A stretch of DNA of 64,000 nucleotides from Pseudomonas sp. CFBP13508. Its GTDB lineage: Bacteria > Pseudomonadota > Gammaproteobacteria > Pseudomonadales > Pseudomonadaceae. Both the position numbers and the translations under genes were made by a program. The notes beneath the pieces were generated by a model, which saw nothing but the letters and a program-made list of their open reading frames with translations, was not told the origin of the DNA and did no database searches. The DNA lies in contig NZ_QFZZ01000003.1 of the NCBI RefSeq assembly GCF_005233515.1, positions 124,001 to 188,000 of the forward strand, given 5' to 3'. Each line of letters opens with the position of its first letter. The first letter of the stretch is position 1. This document shows, one piece after another, positions 36,883-46,285 of this stretch.

Positions 36883-37500
36883 TTGATCAATTTCCGATCA
36901 ACCACCCCCGCCCCCATACCCACCAAGCCCTCCAGCCTTCCGCAAACAAGTTATCCACACACCCGCCCACAGCAAATGGGGGTAACTGTGGATGAGTCAA
37001 AAAATATCCTGCTGATTTGCAAAGAAAAATCGTGACTTATTCGGAATCACGGTTTCTGAAAACGATCGATCGTTTTTTGATCAACCTCGTACATACCACG
37101 TATTTAAAGGCCTGTAGCGGGTAGCGAACACGTTATCCACAGAAGCGCCAACAGAGATCGGGGACAACTTTGATTCACCTGTGGAAAAACCCCAATGACT
37201 GGGGAAAACCCCTCGCGTTGACGGCTCTTGGCGCTAGGAAGGCGCATTTGATCAATAATTGATCAAACCCGTGTAGACCCTGATCCATATGGCCTACAGC
37301 GGATAGCGAACATCTTATCCACAGAAGCGCCAACAGAGATTGGGGGCAACTTGTCGAGTTATTAGCGGAAAAAAGCCCGAAAAACCCGTGACTTAGGCTG
37401 GTTGTTTTTTGACCGGATGGCTGCAGGGCTTGATTGGCGAGGGATGTAGGGAGGGGCGAACACGTTATCCACAGATCCACCAACAGGGATTGTGGGTAAA
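36883..37500 (+). repeat. Degenerate 182-bp tandem repeats with perfect DnaA boxes
   Basis: The DnaA-box consensus TTATCCACA occurs at 36951, 37133, 37315 and 37465, all in the + orientation; the first three are exactly 182 bp apart. Around each box the sequence is conserved (for example GGCCTGTAGCGG before and AGCGCCAACAGAGATTGGGG after the boxes at 37133 and 37315). The palindrome TTGATCAA occurs at 36883, 37078, 37248 and 37259, about 55-70 bp before the boxes. A near-match on the other strand (TGTGGATGA) is at 36987. The design resembles a DnaA-titration locus or accessory origin. The role is inference. Confidence 0.75.
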
Positions 37501-37506
37501 CCGCTA

Positions 37507-37700
37507 CCCTCACCCCAGCCCTCTCCCGAAGGGAGAGGGAGCCGACCGAGGTGGAATGGAGAAATGTACAGACCTGCGACCTGTGCGGTGACCTTGGCTT
37601 GGCCAAACCTGAGCTCACGCTGATCGTTCAGGTCGACGTCAAACCTGAGAGCGCCACCGTAGGTCCCCTCTCCCTCCGGGAGAGGGCTAGGGTGAGGGGC
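37507..37700. repeat. MITE-like inverted-repeat element, family B, copy 4
   Basis: Arms CCCTCACCCCAGCCCTCTCC and GGAGAGGGCTAGGGTGAGGG with an inner TTCAGGTCG sequence. It ends 3 bp before the etfB stop and may serve as its 3' hairpin. Confidence 0.82.
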
Positions 37701-37702
37701 TT

Positions 37703-38473
37703 TTAGCGCACGACGCCTTCTTCGATCAGCAACTTGAGGATGGCTTCGGCACCCGCCTGCGCGGTTACACCTTTCAAAACCTGCCCCCCACCGCCACTGG
37801 CCTTGGCCGTCGCGGCCTTCATCCTGTCGGCACCGCTCTTGGCCTTGATCACCTTCAAGCGCTTGGGTCGTGGCTTGGCCAGTTGCAGCGTGGCGACGGC
37901 CAACAATTGGTCCTCCACCACTTCAACGTCATCAGCGGCCAATTCGCCCCGTCGTGCCGGGCCGTACGCGCTCTGCCGAGGCTTCGGTGCGGCGTTATCC
38001 ACAGTGGCCAGAAACGGCAGCTTCACCTTCAAGCGGCGTCGCTGGCCGCGCGGCAACGCTTGCAGGACCAGCGCCGACCCGTCATTGATCGATTCGACCT
38101 GCGCCAGGCCCACTACCAGCGGCCAGCCCAGACCTTCCGCCAGCAGGAACGGCAACATCCCCGAACCTTCGCCGGTTTCCGCCTGACTGCCGGTCAGCAC
38201 TACTTGCGCCCCGGCATCGCGCAGGTATGCGGTCAGCGCCGGCAAGGCATCGGCGCCGACGGGTTGTTCCAGCACATGCAGCTGTTCCAGGCCCATGCCC
38301 AGATAGGCACGCAGTGCCGGTTCGGCAACATCACCGGCGTGCAGCACTTGCAGGTTATCCCCAGCCAGTTGCAGGCCCAGTTCCACCGCGCGCGCATCCT
38401 GATCGGCGCGCCGTGGCCGACCCGAAGTAGGGTGAGCACCGATTGAAACCAGACTGATAACGTTCGTGTTCAT
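37703..38473 (-). CDS. etfB: Electron transfer flavoprotein beta subunit (dimethylglycine pathway)
   Basis: A 256-residue ETF beta-like protein. It is diverged from the housekeeping ETF and has a Gly/Lys-rich tail. It should carry electrons with the adjacent alpha subunit from DgcAB to the quinone pool. The P. aeruginosa equivalent lies at the same place after dgcB (PA5401). AAGGAG precedes the ATG. It contains a perfect DnaA box at 37995-38003. Confidence 0.88.
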   Translation of the reverse strand: MNTNVISLVSIGAHPTSGRPRRADQDARAVELGLQLAGDNLQVLHAGDVAEPALRAYLGMGLEQLHVLEQPVGADALPALTAYLRDAGAQVVLTGSQAETGEGSGMLPFLLAEGLGWPLVVGLAQVESINDGSALVLQALPRGQRRRLKVKLPFLATVDNAAPKPRQSAYGPARRGELAADDVEVVEDQLLAVATLQLAKPRPKRLKVIKAKSGADRMKAATAKASGGGGQVLKGVTAQAGAEAILKLLIEEGVVR

Positions 38474-39206
38474 AGGGTCTCCTTAAGCCGCATCGCGCTT
38501 GGCTTCGTTGCGGTAAGCCGCGACCGCTTCGATCAACGCTTGCAGAATCTCTGCGCTTTCGCCGATCACCGAGAGGTCGGCACGCTTGATCATGTCGCAA
38601 CCCGGATCGAGGTTGATCGCCACCACCTTGTCGCAGGCGCCAATGCCTTGCAGGTGCTGGATCGCGCCGGAGATACCCACAGCGACATAGACCCGCGCGG
38701 TGACCCAGGTGCCGGACGCGCCAACCTGGCGATCCCGCGCCATGAAGCCGTCGTCCACTGCAACCCGCGAAGCGCCTTCGGTGGCGCCGAGGGCTGCTGC
38801 CGTTTCGTGAAACAGCTGCCAGTCCTTGACCCCGTTGCCGCCGGAGAAAATGAATTCCGCTTCGGCCATCGGAATCGCTGCCGGATCCACCGCCACGGCA
38901 CCAAGATCTTCGATTCGCGACAAGCTGCGCGCGACGCTTGTGGATAACTCCACTGGCAACGCTTCGTGACGGGTTTCGCTGACCGGCTCCGCGCATTCGG
39001 CAGCGGCGAGAATCAACCGCGCCACTGGACGCGCCAGATCTTGCAATCCGGCCCCGGCGCGGCCGATGCACTCCTGATCCTTGACCTGCCAGACCCGCGT
39101 GGCCGGGCGCTCGCCCAGTGCCGCAGCAAAGCGCCGGCCGAGTTCGCCGCCACCGCTGCGGCTGTCCGGCAGCAACCAGTGACGCGGATTGAACTGGTTA
39201 TCCACA
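37995..39206. other. Three further perfect DnaA boxes inside etfB and etfA
   Basis: TTATCCACA occurs at 37995-38003 (+), as TGTGGATAA at 38939-38947 (-) and at 39198-39206 (+). Apart from these and the upstream array I find only one other perfect copy in the window (47920-47928, minus strand). Confidence 0.7.
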
Positions 39207-39703
39207 GCACGCAAACCCTGCACCCGTTGTTCCGGTGCATAACCGCTGAATTCCTCGCCTTCAAGCACCAGCAGGCGATCGACGCCAGCAGTTTCGAAAG
39301 CGCTTTCCTTGTGCTCGCCGAACACCACGGCGAGCACTGCACCATCGGTGCCGGCCAGTTGGTGAGCGAGGCCGAGCAGATCGCGGTCGTGGCTGCTCAG
39401 GCGACCGCCGACCATATCCGGCACCACGCTGATGTAGAACGCCGGGGTCGGCACTTGATGCAGCGGCAACTGCACTTCAACAGCAGCCGAACGTTTGACC
39501 GCCCCGCCCTGCTGCGCGCCGCTGCGGTCGATCCGCTTGATGCCGTTGGGACCGATAAAACCCATGCCGTGCAGATTCTTGCGGATGACGCCATTGGGCC
39601 CCATCCAGCTGTGCTGCGCCGGTTGCATCGCCGCGTGCAGCGGATGCAGGCGGTTACGGGCAATCCATTCGGCGCGCGGGTCGCGGCGGATAATGTCGCT
39701 CAT
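38483..39703 (-). CDS. etfA: Electron transfer flavoprotein alpha subunit (dimethylglycine pathway)
   Basis: A 406-residue ETF alpha. The C-terminal FAD-binding domain is seen near the end (YVAVGISGAIQHLQGI, then INLDPGC). The N-terminal region is longer than in housekeeping ETF alpha (about 310 residues) and starts with an Arg/Pro-rich stretch. Its start overlaps the dgcB stop by one base and it precedes etfB by 9 bp. Together with DgcB it forms the electron path for dimethylglycine demethylation. Confidence 0.92.
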   Translation of the reverse strand: MSDIIRRDPRAEWIARNRLHPLHAAMQPAQHSWMGPNGVIRKNLHGMGFIGPNGIKRIDRSGAQQGGAVKRSAAVEVQLPLHQVPTPAFYISVVPDMVGGRLSSHDRDLLGLAHQLAGTDGAVLAVVFGEHKESAFETAGVDRLLVLEGEEFSGYAPEQRVQGLRAVDNQFNPRHWLLPDSRSGGGELGRRFAAALGERPATRVWQVKDQECIGRAGAGLQDLARPVARLILAAAECAEPVSETRHEALPVELSTSVARSLSRIEDLGAVAVDPAAIPMAEAEFIFSGGNGVKDWQLFHETAAALGATEGASRVAVDDGFMARDRQVGASGTWVTARVYVAVGISGAIQHLQGIGACDKVVAINLDPGCDMIKRADLSVIGESAEILQALIEAVAAYRNEAKRDAA

Positions 39704-41652
39704 CAGTGCACCTCCGCAGGTTCACGTTTGGCCGGGGTGGCAGGCTTGCTTGGCGCGGCGTCCTCGAGCAACGCGTCGGCGACCAGTTCGGCGATGTCCT
39801 TGATCAGCGGACGCGGTTCGACCACGCCTTCGAGCATCGCCGTGCATTGTGGACAACCCACCGCCACCAGTTCGGCGCCGGTTTCGCGGATGTCTTCCAT
39901 GCGCATGTCGGGGATGCGCTGCTTGCCCGGAATGTCAGTGATCGGCGCGCCGCCACCACCGCCGCAGCAGCGTGAGCGGAAGCCAGAACGCTGCATCTCT
40001 TTGACTTCAATGCCGAGGGCACGCAGCACTTCGCGCGGCGCTTCGTACTCGCCGTTGTAGCGGCCCAGGTAGCACGGATCGTGATAGGTCACGCTGTTGC
40101 CTTTGTGCTGACCGAGGTTGAGCGCGCCGGCCTGAATGATCTCGGCCATGTAGGTGCTGTGGTGCTGCACCAGATAGTTGCCGTCGAAGGCGCCGTACTC
40201 GTTTTTCAGCACATGGAAACTGTGCGGATCGCAGGTGACGATGCGGTTGAAGCTGTATTTGGCCAACGTCTGGATGTTGCGTTTGGCCAGCAACTGGAAC
40301 GTCGCTTCGTCGCCGAGACGCCGGGCCACATCGCCGCTGTCACGTTCTTCGAGGCCGAGCACGGCGAAGTCGATGTTTGCCGCTTTCAGCACTTTGACAA
40401 ACGCGCGCAGGGTGCGCTGGTTGCGCATGTCGAAGGCTCCGTCGCCGACCCAGAACAGCACGTCGGTGGATTTCTTCTCACTGAGCAGATTGAGGTTCAG
40501 ATCCGCCGCCCAGTTCATCCGCCCGCCCGGGGCGAAACCGCCAGGGTTGTCGGTTGCAATAAGGTTCTCGAGAACTTCGGCACCCTTGTTCGGCGTCGCG
40601 CCTTTTTCCAGGGTCAGATGCCGGCGCATGTCGACGATCGCATCGACGTGCTCGATCATCATCGGGCACTCCTCGACGCAGGCGCGGCAGGTGGTGCACG
40701 ACCACAGGGTTTCGGCATCGACCAGACCGTTGACGATCGGTTGATGCGGATTGCCGCCATGCTCGCCGATCGGTTTGCCTGGATACGGGCTGCCGGCGAA
40801 CTTGGCGTCAGTGCCGCCGGCGAGGCCGACGACCATGTCCTGAATCAGTTTTTTCGGGTTCAGCGGCTGGCCGGCGGCGAAGGCCGGGCACGCTGCTTCG
40901 CACTTGCCGCACTGCACGCAGGCGTCGAAACCGAGCAACTGGTTCCAGGTGAAATCCTTGGGTTTTTCCACGCCCAGCGGCGCATCGGGATTGTTCAGGT
41001 CCAGTGGCTTCAAACCGGTCGAGCGCCCGCCGCCGAAACGTTCCGGGCGACGGTGCCAGGCCAGGTGCAGGGCACCGGCAAAGGCGTGCTTCATCGGCCC
41101 GCCCCAGGTCATGCCGAAGAACAGTTCCGACACGCCCCACAGCACGCCAACACCGAGAATGGCGGCGAGCACCCAACCGCCGAAGTTCGCCGGCAGGATC
41201 CCGGCCACCGGCAGGGTCACCAGGAAAAACGACGCGGAGAAGGCCAGCAGGCTTTTCGGCAGGCGCATCCACGGGCCTTTCGACAGACGTGCAGGCGGAT
41301 TGACCCGGCGCATGTACATGAAGATCGCGCCGACAAACATCACCGCCGACATCAGCAGCAAGGCGTAGCCGAGGATGCGGTTGTGCAGGCCAAAACCGTG
41401 CACGAGGATCGCCAGCACAATCGACGCCACCGCACCGCCCGCCGTGGCGACGTGGGTGTTGGCAATGTATTTGTCCCGCGCGACGACGTGGTGCAGGTCG
41501 ACCATGTAGCGCTTGGGCATGGCCAGCAGACCGCCGAGCAGATCGACCTTCGCCGCCCGCCCCCGGCGCCACATGTTCATCCGCCGCAACGCGCCGAGGA
41601 CAGCAAGGCCCAGGGCTGCGAACAACAGGATTGGAAGAAGGGTGTTCAACAT
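39703..41652 (-). CDS. dgcB: Dimethylglycine demethylase subunit DgcB (Fe-S oxidoreductase)
   Basis: A 649-residue membrane-bound Fe-S protein. It has four or five N-terminal membrane segments (about 1-185), two 4Fe-4S motifs at about 245 (CVQCGKCEAACP) and 319 (CTTCRACVEECP), and C-terminal CCG-type cysteines (RCCGGGGG, GCPQC). It works with DgcA to convert dimethylglycine to sarcosine. The ATG at 41652 lies eight bases after AGAGG; a GTG three codons earlier overlaps this site. Confidence 0.95.
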   Translation of the reverse strand: MLNTLLPILLFAALGLAVLGALRRMNMWRRGRAAKVDLLGGLLAMPKRYMVDLHHVVARDKYIANTHVATAGGAVASIVLAILVHGFGLHNRILGYALLLMSAVMFVGAIFMYMRRVNPPARLSKGPWMRLPKSLLAFSASFFLVTLPVAGILPANFGGWVLAAILGVGVLWGVSELFFGMTWGGPMKHAFAGALHLAWHRRPERFGGGRSTGLKPLDLNNPDAPLGVEKPKDFTWNQLLGFDACVQCGKCEAACPAFAAGQPLNPKKLIQDMVVGLAGGTDAKFAGSPYPGKPIGEHGGNPHQPIVNGLVDAETLWSCTTCRACVEECPMMIEHVDAIVDMRRHLTLEKGATPNKGAEVLENLIATDNPGGFAPGGRMNWAADLNLNLLSEKKSTDVLFWVGDGAFDMRNQRTLRAFVKVLKAANIDFAVLGLEERDSGDVARRLGDEATFQLLAKRNIQTLAKYSFNRIVTCDPHSFHVLKNEYGAFDGNYLVQHHSTYMAEIIQAGALNLGQHKGNSVTYHDPCYLGRYNGEYEAPREVLRALGIEVKEMQRSGFRSRCCGGGGGAPITDIPGKQRIPDMRMEDIRETGAELVAVGCPQCTAMLEGVVEPRPLIKDIAELVADALLEDAAPSKPATPAKREPAEVH

Positions 41653-41665
41653 CAGAGTCACCTCT

Positions 41666-41762
41666 GGCGAGCGGCAAGCTGCAAGCTACAAGCGGCAAGA
41701 AAGAGCAGCATGGATCGGCTGTGCTTTTACTTGCAGCTTGCAGCTTGTGGCTTGCAGCTGAG
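41666..41762. repeat. Inverted repeat, family D
   Basis: AGCGGCAAGCTGCAAGCTAC faces CTTGCAGCTTGCAGCTTGTG and further GCTTGCAGCTG copies across about 40 bp. It occupies the whole gap between dgcA and dgcB, so it lies inside an operon. It appears once in the window. Confidence 0.8.
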
Positions 41763-41765
41763 CCG

Positions 41766-43826
41766 TCAAAAATCCTTACAGAGCCGAAGTGCGTCGTAAA
41801 TGGCGGCGTGGGTATTACGCTGCGCCACGCAGTCGCCGATGCGGAACAACAAGTAGCCGTCGCCCGCCTCGCTCAGCGAAGGTTGCGGCTGGATCGCGAA
41901 CAGCGCTTCGACGTCAATCTGGCCCTTGTTGCGCGAGCCGTCCTTGAGGGCGTAGTAGATTTCCTCGTCCGGGCGCACGCCGTTTTCGACGACCACCTGA
42001 TCGACCACCCGTTCCTCTTTCGCGCCGGTGTATTCGTTCTCCAGCACTGCGATGAGCTTGTCGCCTTCGCGGTAGACCTTCTCCAACATCATGTCGCCGG
42101 TCATGATCACTTCTTTCGGGTACATGCTGCGGTAGTAGGTCGGGAACGACGTGCCGCCGATGGCCACGCCCGGTTTGATGTCGTCGGTGACGATCTCGAC
42201 CTGGCTGCCCTTGTCGGCGAGGAAGTCGGCGACCGACATGCCGGTGAACTCGCAAATGGTGTCGTAGACCAGCACGTTCTTGCCCGGCGCAACCTTGCCG
42301 TCGAGCACGTCCCAGCTGCTGACCACCAGCCCTTCGGCGGCGCCCCAGTGTTCGTTCTGCTCAAGATACGGATGACCACCGACCGCAAGCACCACGACAT
42401 CCGGACGCAGGTCCATGATGGTGTCGGCATCCGCCGCCGTGCCCAGGCGCAGATCGACTTTCAGCCGCGCCAGTTCCAACTGGAACCAGCGGGTGATGCC
42501 GGCGATCTGGTCACGCTGCGGTGCTTTCGACGCGGTAGTGATCTGCCCGCCGATAAATTCCTTCTTTTCGAACAGTGTCACGTCGTGGCCCCGTTCGGCA
42601 GCAACACGCGCGGCTTCCATCCCGGCCGGGCCGGCACCGACGATCACCACTTTGCGTTTCGGCCCGGTGGATTTCTCGATGATGTGTGGCACGCCCATGT
42701 ATTCACGGGAGGTCGCGGCGTTCTGGATGCACAGCACGTCCAGGCCCTGATACTGACGGTCGATGCAATAGTTGGCGCCGACGCACTGCTTGATCTGGTC
42801 GATCTGGCCCATCTTGATCTTGGCGATCAGGTGCGGGTCGGCGATGTGCGCGCGGGTCATGCCGACCATGTCGACGTAACCGCCTTCAAGGATGCGCGTG
42901 GCCTGGTTCGGGTCCTTGATGTTCTGCGCGTGCAACACCGGCACCTTGACCACTTCCTTGATCCCGGCAGCCAGGTACAGGAACGGCTCCGGTGGATAAC
43001 TCATGTTCGGAATGACGTTGGCCAGGGTGTTGTGCGTATCGCAACCCGAGCCGACCACGCCGATGAAATCGAGCATGCCGGTGTCGTCGTAATACTTGGC
43101 GATCTGCTTCATGTCCTCGTGGGACAAGCCGTCCGGGTGGAACTCGTCACCGCACAGGCGCATGCCCACGCAGAAGTCGTCACCGACCTCGGCGCGCACG
43201 GCTTTCAGGACTTCCAGGCCGAACTTCATCCGCCCTTCGAAGCTGCCGCCCCATTCATCGGTGCGCTTGTTGACGCGCGGGCTCCAGAACTGGTCGATCA
43301 TGTGCTGGTGCACGGCCGACAGTTCGACGCCATCGAGGCCACCAGCCTTGGCCCGGCGCGCGGCCTGGGCGTAGTTGCCGATCACTCGCCAGATCTCTTC
43401 CGGCTCGATGGTCTTGCAGGTGGCGCGGTGCACCGGTTCACGGATGCCCGAGGGCGACATCAAGGTCGGCCAGTTGAAACCGTCCCAGCGCGAGCGACGG
43501 CCCATGTGAGTAATCTGGATCATGATCTTGGCGCCATGCTTGTGCATGGCGTCGGCCAGATTCTGGAAGTGCGGAATGATCCGGTCGGTGGATAGATTGA
43601 CCGAACTCCACCATTCCTGCGGGCTGTCGATCGCCACGACGGACGAACCGCCGCAGATCGCCAGGCCGATGCCGCCCTTGGCTTTCTCTTCGTAGTATTT
43701 GACGTAGCGGTCGGTGGTCATGCCACCGTCAGTCGCGTAGACCTCGGCGTGCGCGGTGCTGAGAACGCGGTTGCGGATGGTCAGTTTGCCGATCTGGATC
43801 GGCTGGAACATTGCTTCGAAAGCCAT
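41766..43826 (-). CDS. dgcA: Dimethylglycine demethylase subunit DgcA
   Basis: A 686-residue flavin/Fe-S oxidoreductase of the trimethylamine-dehydrogenase/2,4-dienoyl-CoA-reductase family. The N-terminal TIM barrel binds FMN (about 1-360). A 4Fe-4S cluster follows at CVGANYC...C, then FAD/NAD-type Rossmann motifs (VVIVGAGPAGMEAARVAAER near residue 393). It removes a methyl group from dimethylglycine. It lies in the operon with the DUF5943 and dipeptidase genes upstream and dgcB, etfA, etfB downstream. Confidence 0.96.
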   Translation of the reverse strand: MAFEAMFQPIQIGKLTIRNRVLSTAHAEVYATDGGMTTDRYVKYYEEKAKGGIGLAICGGSSVVAIDSPQEWWSSVNLSTDRIIPHFQNLADAMHKHGAKIMIQITHMGRRSRWDGFNWPTLMSPSGIREPVHRATCKTIEPEEIWRVIGNYAQAARRAKAGGLDGVELSAVHQHMIDQFWSPRVNKRTDEWGGSFEGRMKFGLEVLKAVRAEVGDDFCVGMRLCGDEFHPDGLSHEDMKQIAKYYDDTGMLDFIGVVGSGCDTHNTLANVIPNMSYPPEPFLYLAAGIKEVVKVPVLHAQNIKDPNQATRILEGGYVDMVGMTRAHIADPHLIAKIKMGQIDQIKQCVGANYCIDRQYQGLDVLCIQNAATSREYMGVPHIIEKSTGPKRKVVIVGAGPAGMEAARVAAERGHDVTLFEKKEFIGGQITTASKAPQRDQIAGITRWFQLELARLKVDLRLGTAADADTIMDLRPDVVVLAVGGHPYLEQNEHWGAAEGLVVSSWDVLDGKVAPGKNVLVYDTICEFTGMSVADFLADKGSQVEIVTDDIKPGVAIGGTSFPTYYRSMYPKEVIMTGDMMLEKVYREGDKLIAVLENEYTGAKEERVVDQVVVENGVRPDEEIYYALKDGSRNKGQIDVEALFAIQPQPSLSEAGDGYLLFRIGDCVAQRNTHAAIYDALRLCKDF

Positions 43827-43841
43827 GGCACGGTCCTCGGC

Positions 43842-44372
43842 TTACAACGGCTTGACGATGAACAAGCCGTCATCGTGGCCCTCTTCGGAGCCTCCGTAGA
43901 CTTGTTCGGCCACAGTACGGATCTTGCTGCCACGGGCTTCGAGAATCTGGTCCATGGCGCCGGCGAACCAGCCGGTGAACATGTAATCGACCTTGCGCCC
44001 GACTTTGCCGTAGACATAGACGAATGCCGAGTGCTCGAGCTTGACGCTGGCGGTGCCCTTGTCGAGGTCGATGTCCTGGATCTTGAACAGGCCCCAGCCG
44101 CGCTGCGACAGGCGTTTCATGTAGTGCTCGAACACCGCGACGCCTTCCAGGCCGTGGCATTCGGCTTCCTTTTCACACCAGTGCCAGGCGGATTTGTAGC
44201 CGGCCTTGTAGAGGATCTCGGCATAGGCTTCAGCGCCGAGCACTTCCTCGATGCCCATGTGGTTGTTGACGAAAAAGTGACGCGGCACATACAGCATTGG
44301 CAGGGCGTCGGAGGTCCAGACACCGGTCTCGCTGTCGACTTCGATTGGCAATTGCGGGGCGATCTTGGCCAT
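43842..44372 (-). CDS. DUF5943 protein of the dgc operon
   Basis: A 176-residue protein corresponding by position and sequence to PA5397. It resembles small-molecule sensor domains of the 4-vinyl-reductase type, with conserved WHWCEKEAECHG and FTGWFAGAMDQI. Its fixed place between the dipeptidase and dgcA suggests a role in dimethylglycine use, but the biochemical function is unknown. Confidence 0.85.
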   Translation of the reverse strand: MAKIAPQLPIEVDSETGVWTSDALPMLYVPRHFFVNNHMGIEEVLGAEAYAEILYKAGYKSAWHWCEKEAECHGLEGVAVFEHYMKRLSQRGWGLFKIQDIDLDKGTASVKLEHSAFVYVYGKVGRKVDYMFTGWFAGAMDQILEARGSKIRTVAEQVYGGSEEGHDDGLFIVKPL

Positions 44373-44416
44373 GGAAACTTAACTCCAGAAAAATGATGGT
44401 TCAGTGTTGGCCGCGG

Positions 44417-44450
44417 CCCTCACCCCAGCCCTCTCCCGCAGGAGAGGGGG
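44417..44450. repeat. Partial family B element (single compact hairpin), copy 5
   Basis: CCCTCACCCCAGCCCTCTCC is followed closely by GGAGAGGG, giving a short hairpin between the dipeptidase and DUF5943 genes. Confidence 0.75.
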
Positions 44451-44477
44451 CAGATCGGCGGCGGTCTTGAGAAAGCG

Positions 44478-45455
44478 TTATTCGCCCCAGACGTTCTTAA
44501 GAACGCTTACCCAGTTCTCGCCCATGATCTTGCGCACCACGCGCTCGGAATGGCCGCGCTTGAGCAGGGTTTCGGTGAGGTTGGGGAATTCGCCGACGGT
44601 ACGGATGCCCAGCGGGTTGATGATCTTGCCGAAACTGGTCAGACGGCGGGCGTAGCCCTTGTCGTGGGTCAGGTATTCGAAAAAGTCCTGGCCGTGACCC
44701 TGAGTGAAATCGGTGCCGATGCCGATGGCGTCTTCGCCAACAATGTTCATGGTGTATTCGATCGCTTCGGCGTAATCGTCGATGGTCGAATCGATGCCCT
44801 TGGCGAGGAACGGCGCGAACATGGTCACGCCGACGAAACCGCCGTGGTCGGCAATGAACTTAAGCTCTGCATCGGACTTGTTGCGCGGGTGCTCTTTGAG
44901 ACCCGACGGCAGGCAATGCGAGTAGCAGACCGGTTTTTTCGATTCGAGGATGACTTCTTCGGAAGTCTTGGAACCGACGTGGGACAGGTCGCACATGACG
45001 CCGACGCGGTTCATCTCGGCAACAATCTCGCGACCGAAACCCGACAGGCCGCCGTCACGCTCGTAGCAACCGGTGCCGACCAGATTCTGGGTGTTGTAGC
45101 ACATCTGCACGATACCGACGCCGAGCTGCTTGAACACCTCGACATAACCGATCTGGTCTTCGAAAGCGTGGGCGTTCTGGAAGCCGAAGAGGATGCCGGT
45201 CTTGCCCTGCTCCTTGGCCCGACGGATGTCGGCGGTGGTGCGCACCGGCATCACCAGGTCGCTGTTTTCGCGGATCAGTTTCTGGCTGGCAGCAATGTTG
45301 TTCACGGTCGCCTGAAAGCCTTCCCACACCGACACAGTGCAGTTGGCCGCCGTCAGACCGCCCTTGCGCATGTCTTCGAACAGCTCGCGGTTCCATTTGG
45401 CAATGATCAGACCGTCGATAACGATGCTGTCGGCGTGTAATTCGGCTGGGCTCAT
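44478..45455 (-). CDS. Membrane-dipeptidase-like zinc peptidase of the dgc operon
   Basis: A 325-residue member of the renal dipeptidase family, the PA5396 equivalent. Conserved family segments are HADSIVIDGL at the N-terminus (metal site, although the usual His-x-Asp is not obvious), CDLSHVGSKT and CYSHCLPSGL (metal His residues) and IGIGTDFTQG near the end. Substrate unknown; its place as first gene of the dgc operon is conserved. AGGGGAC precedes the ATG at 45455. Confidence 0.9.
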   Translation of the reverse strand: MSPAELHADSIVIDGLIIAKWNRELFEDMRKGGLTAANCTVSVWEGFQATVNNIAASQKLIRENSDLVMPVRTTADIRRAKEQGKTGILFGFQNAHAFEDQIGYVEVFKQLGVGIVQMCYNTQNLVGTGCYERDGGLSGFGREIVAEMNRVGVMCDLSHVGSKTSEEVILESKKPVCYSHCLPSGLKEHPRNKSDAELKFIADHGGFVGVTMFAPFLAKGIDSTIDDYAEAIEYTMNIVGEDAIGIGTDFTQGHGQDFFEYLTHDKGYARRLTSFGKIINPLGIRTVGEFPNLTETLLKRGHSERVVRKIMGENWVSVLKNVWGE

Positions 45456-45686
45456 CAGGCGTCCCCTTATTGGCGATTCATGCGCCGAATCGTCTGCCGG
45501 CGCTTTGGGGCCAGCATATGCCTCGGTGCCGGGGCGACCGGGTGCAAAAACGACAGGGGAATTGCCGAAAGCGTCAATCCGCGACAAAGGGTCGTCGGCC
45601 ACCCTCCTCGGCTGGCTGTTCAAGCCCGCGCGCTTACGCCAGAATCTGCCGCAGCCTGCACCTACCAACGGATTAGAGCGACCCCA

Positions 45687-46088
45687 ATGAAATCGATCTT
45701 CCTCGCCCTGGCACTGATTGCGACCGGCGCCCACGCCGCCGAAGAATCCGAGAACAACCCGTGCGACGCGGTGGAAAACGACATCCAGACCTTGGAATGC
45801 TCCGCCTACAGCCGCAGCACCGCCGAAGACTTGCTCAAAGACAACTACGCCAGCCTCAACGAACGCATGCAGACCGCCTACGGCAAGAACCCGACGCAAC
45901 TGGCCGACATCACCGCCAAACTCAAGACCGCCCAGCAACAATGGTTGAAGACCCGGGATGCGGATTGCGCGGTGGAAGCATTCCCGGCAACGGCGGGGAG
46001 CAAGGCGTTCACCATTGCGCAGAATGATTGTGTCGCGCGGATGAGTGATGAACGGTCGGAGTTTTTGGAGTCGATCGGGCAGGAGTGA
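45687..46088 (+). CDS. LprI/DUF1311 family periplasmic protein
   Basis: A 133-residue protein with a signal peptide (MKSIFLALALIATGAHA). The mature part has four conserved Cys (CDAVENDIQTLEC, DADCAV, NDCVARMSDER) and the QQQWLKTRDADC block of DUF1311, the family that includes the lysozyme inhibitor LprI. It may inhibit lysozyme in the periplasm. Divergent from the dgc operon. Confidence 0.88.
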   Translation: MKSIFLALALIATGAHAAEESENNPCDAVENDIQTLECSAYSRSTAEDLLKDNYASLNERMQTAYGKNPTQLADITAKLKTAQQQWLKTRDADCAVEAFPATAGSKAFTIAQNDCVARMSDERSEFLESIGQE

Positions 46089-46285
46089 TAGAAGGTCTGG
46101 ACGGCTGTTGCGGCTTCATCGGCGTAACCTCGTCCTCAACCATCATATTGCGATCGAGCCGACAGGCTGTGCCTTGATGGCCAGTAGCGACGCACACGCG
46201 CAACATGCCGACACGCCTTGTTTATTGGTCACTGGAAAAATATAAGCAAAGATTCGCGAATCTTATAAAAGACTTATATTCTTCT

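Larger units (their letters stand above)
36776..37702. other. Gene-free region with DnaA-box repeat array
   Basis: This 927-bp stretch between gbcA and etfB has no convincing gene. From left to right it holds a composite repeat remnant (36786-36856), the DnaA-box repeat array (36883-37500) and a family B element (37507-37700). Runs of A and T are more frequent here than in nearby genes. Confidence 0.8.

Noticed and set aside
36883..37500. The spaced repeats as a CRISPR array
   Set aside because: Units are 182 bp apart and degenerate along their length, not short identical repeats with unique spacers, and no cas genes are present.
45534..45585. GCGAC/ACGAC copies upstream of the dgc operon as the same 21-bp iterons
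   Set aside because: Copies at 45534, 45550 and 45581 are spaced 16 and 31 bp, so they do not share the 20-21 bp period seen at cbcX and gbcA.
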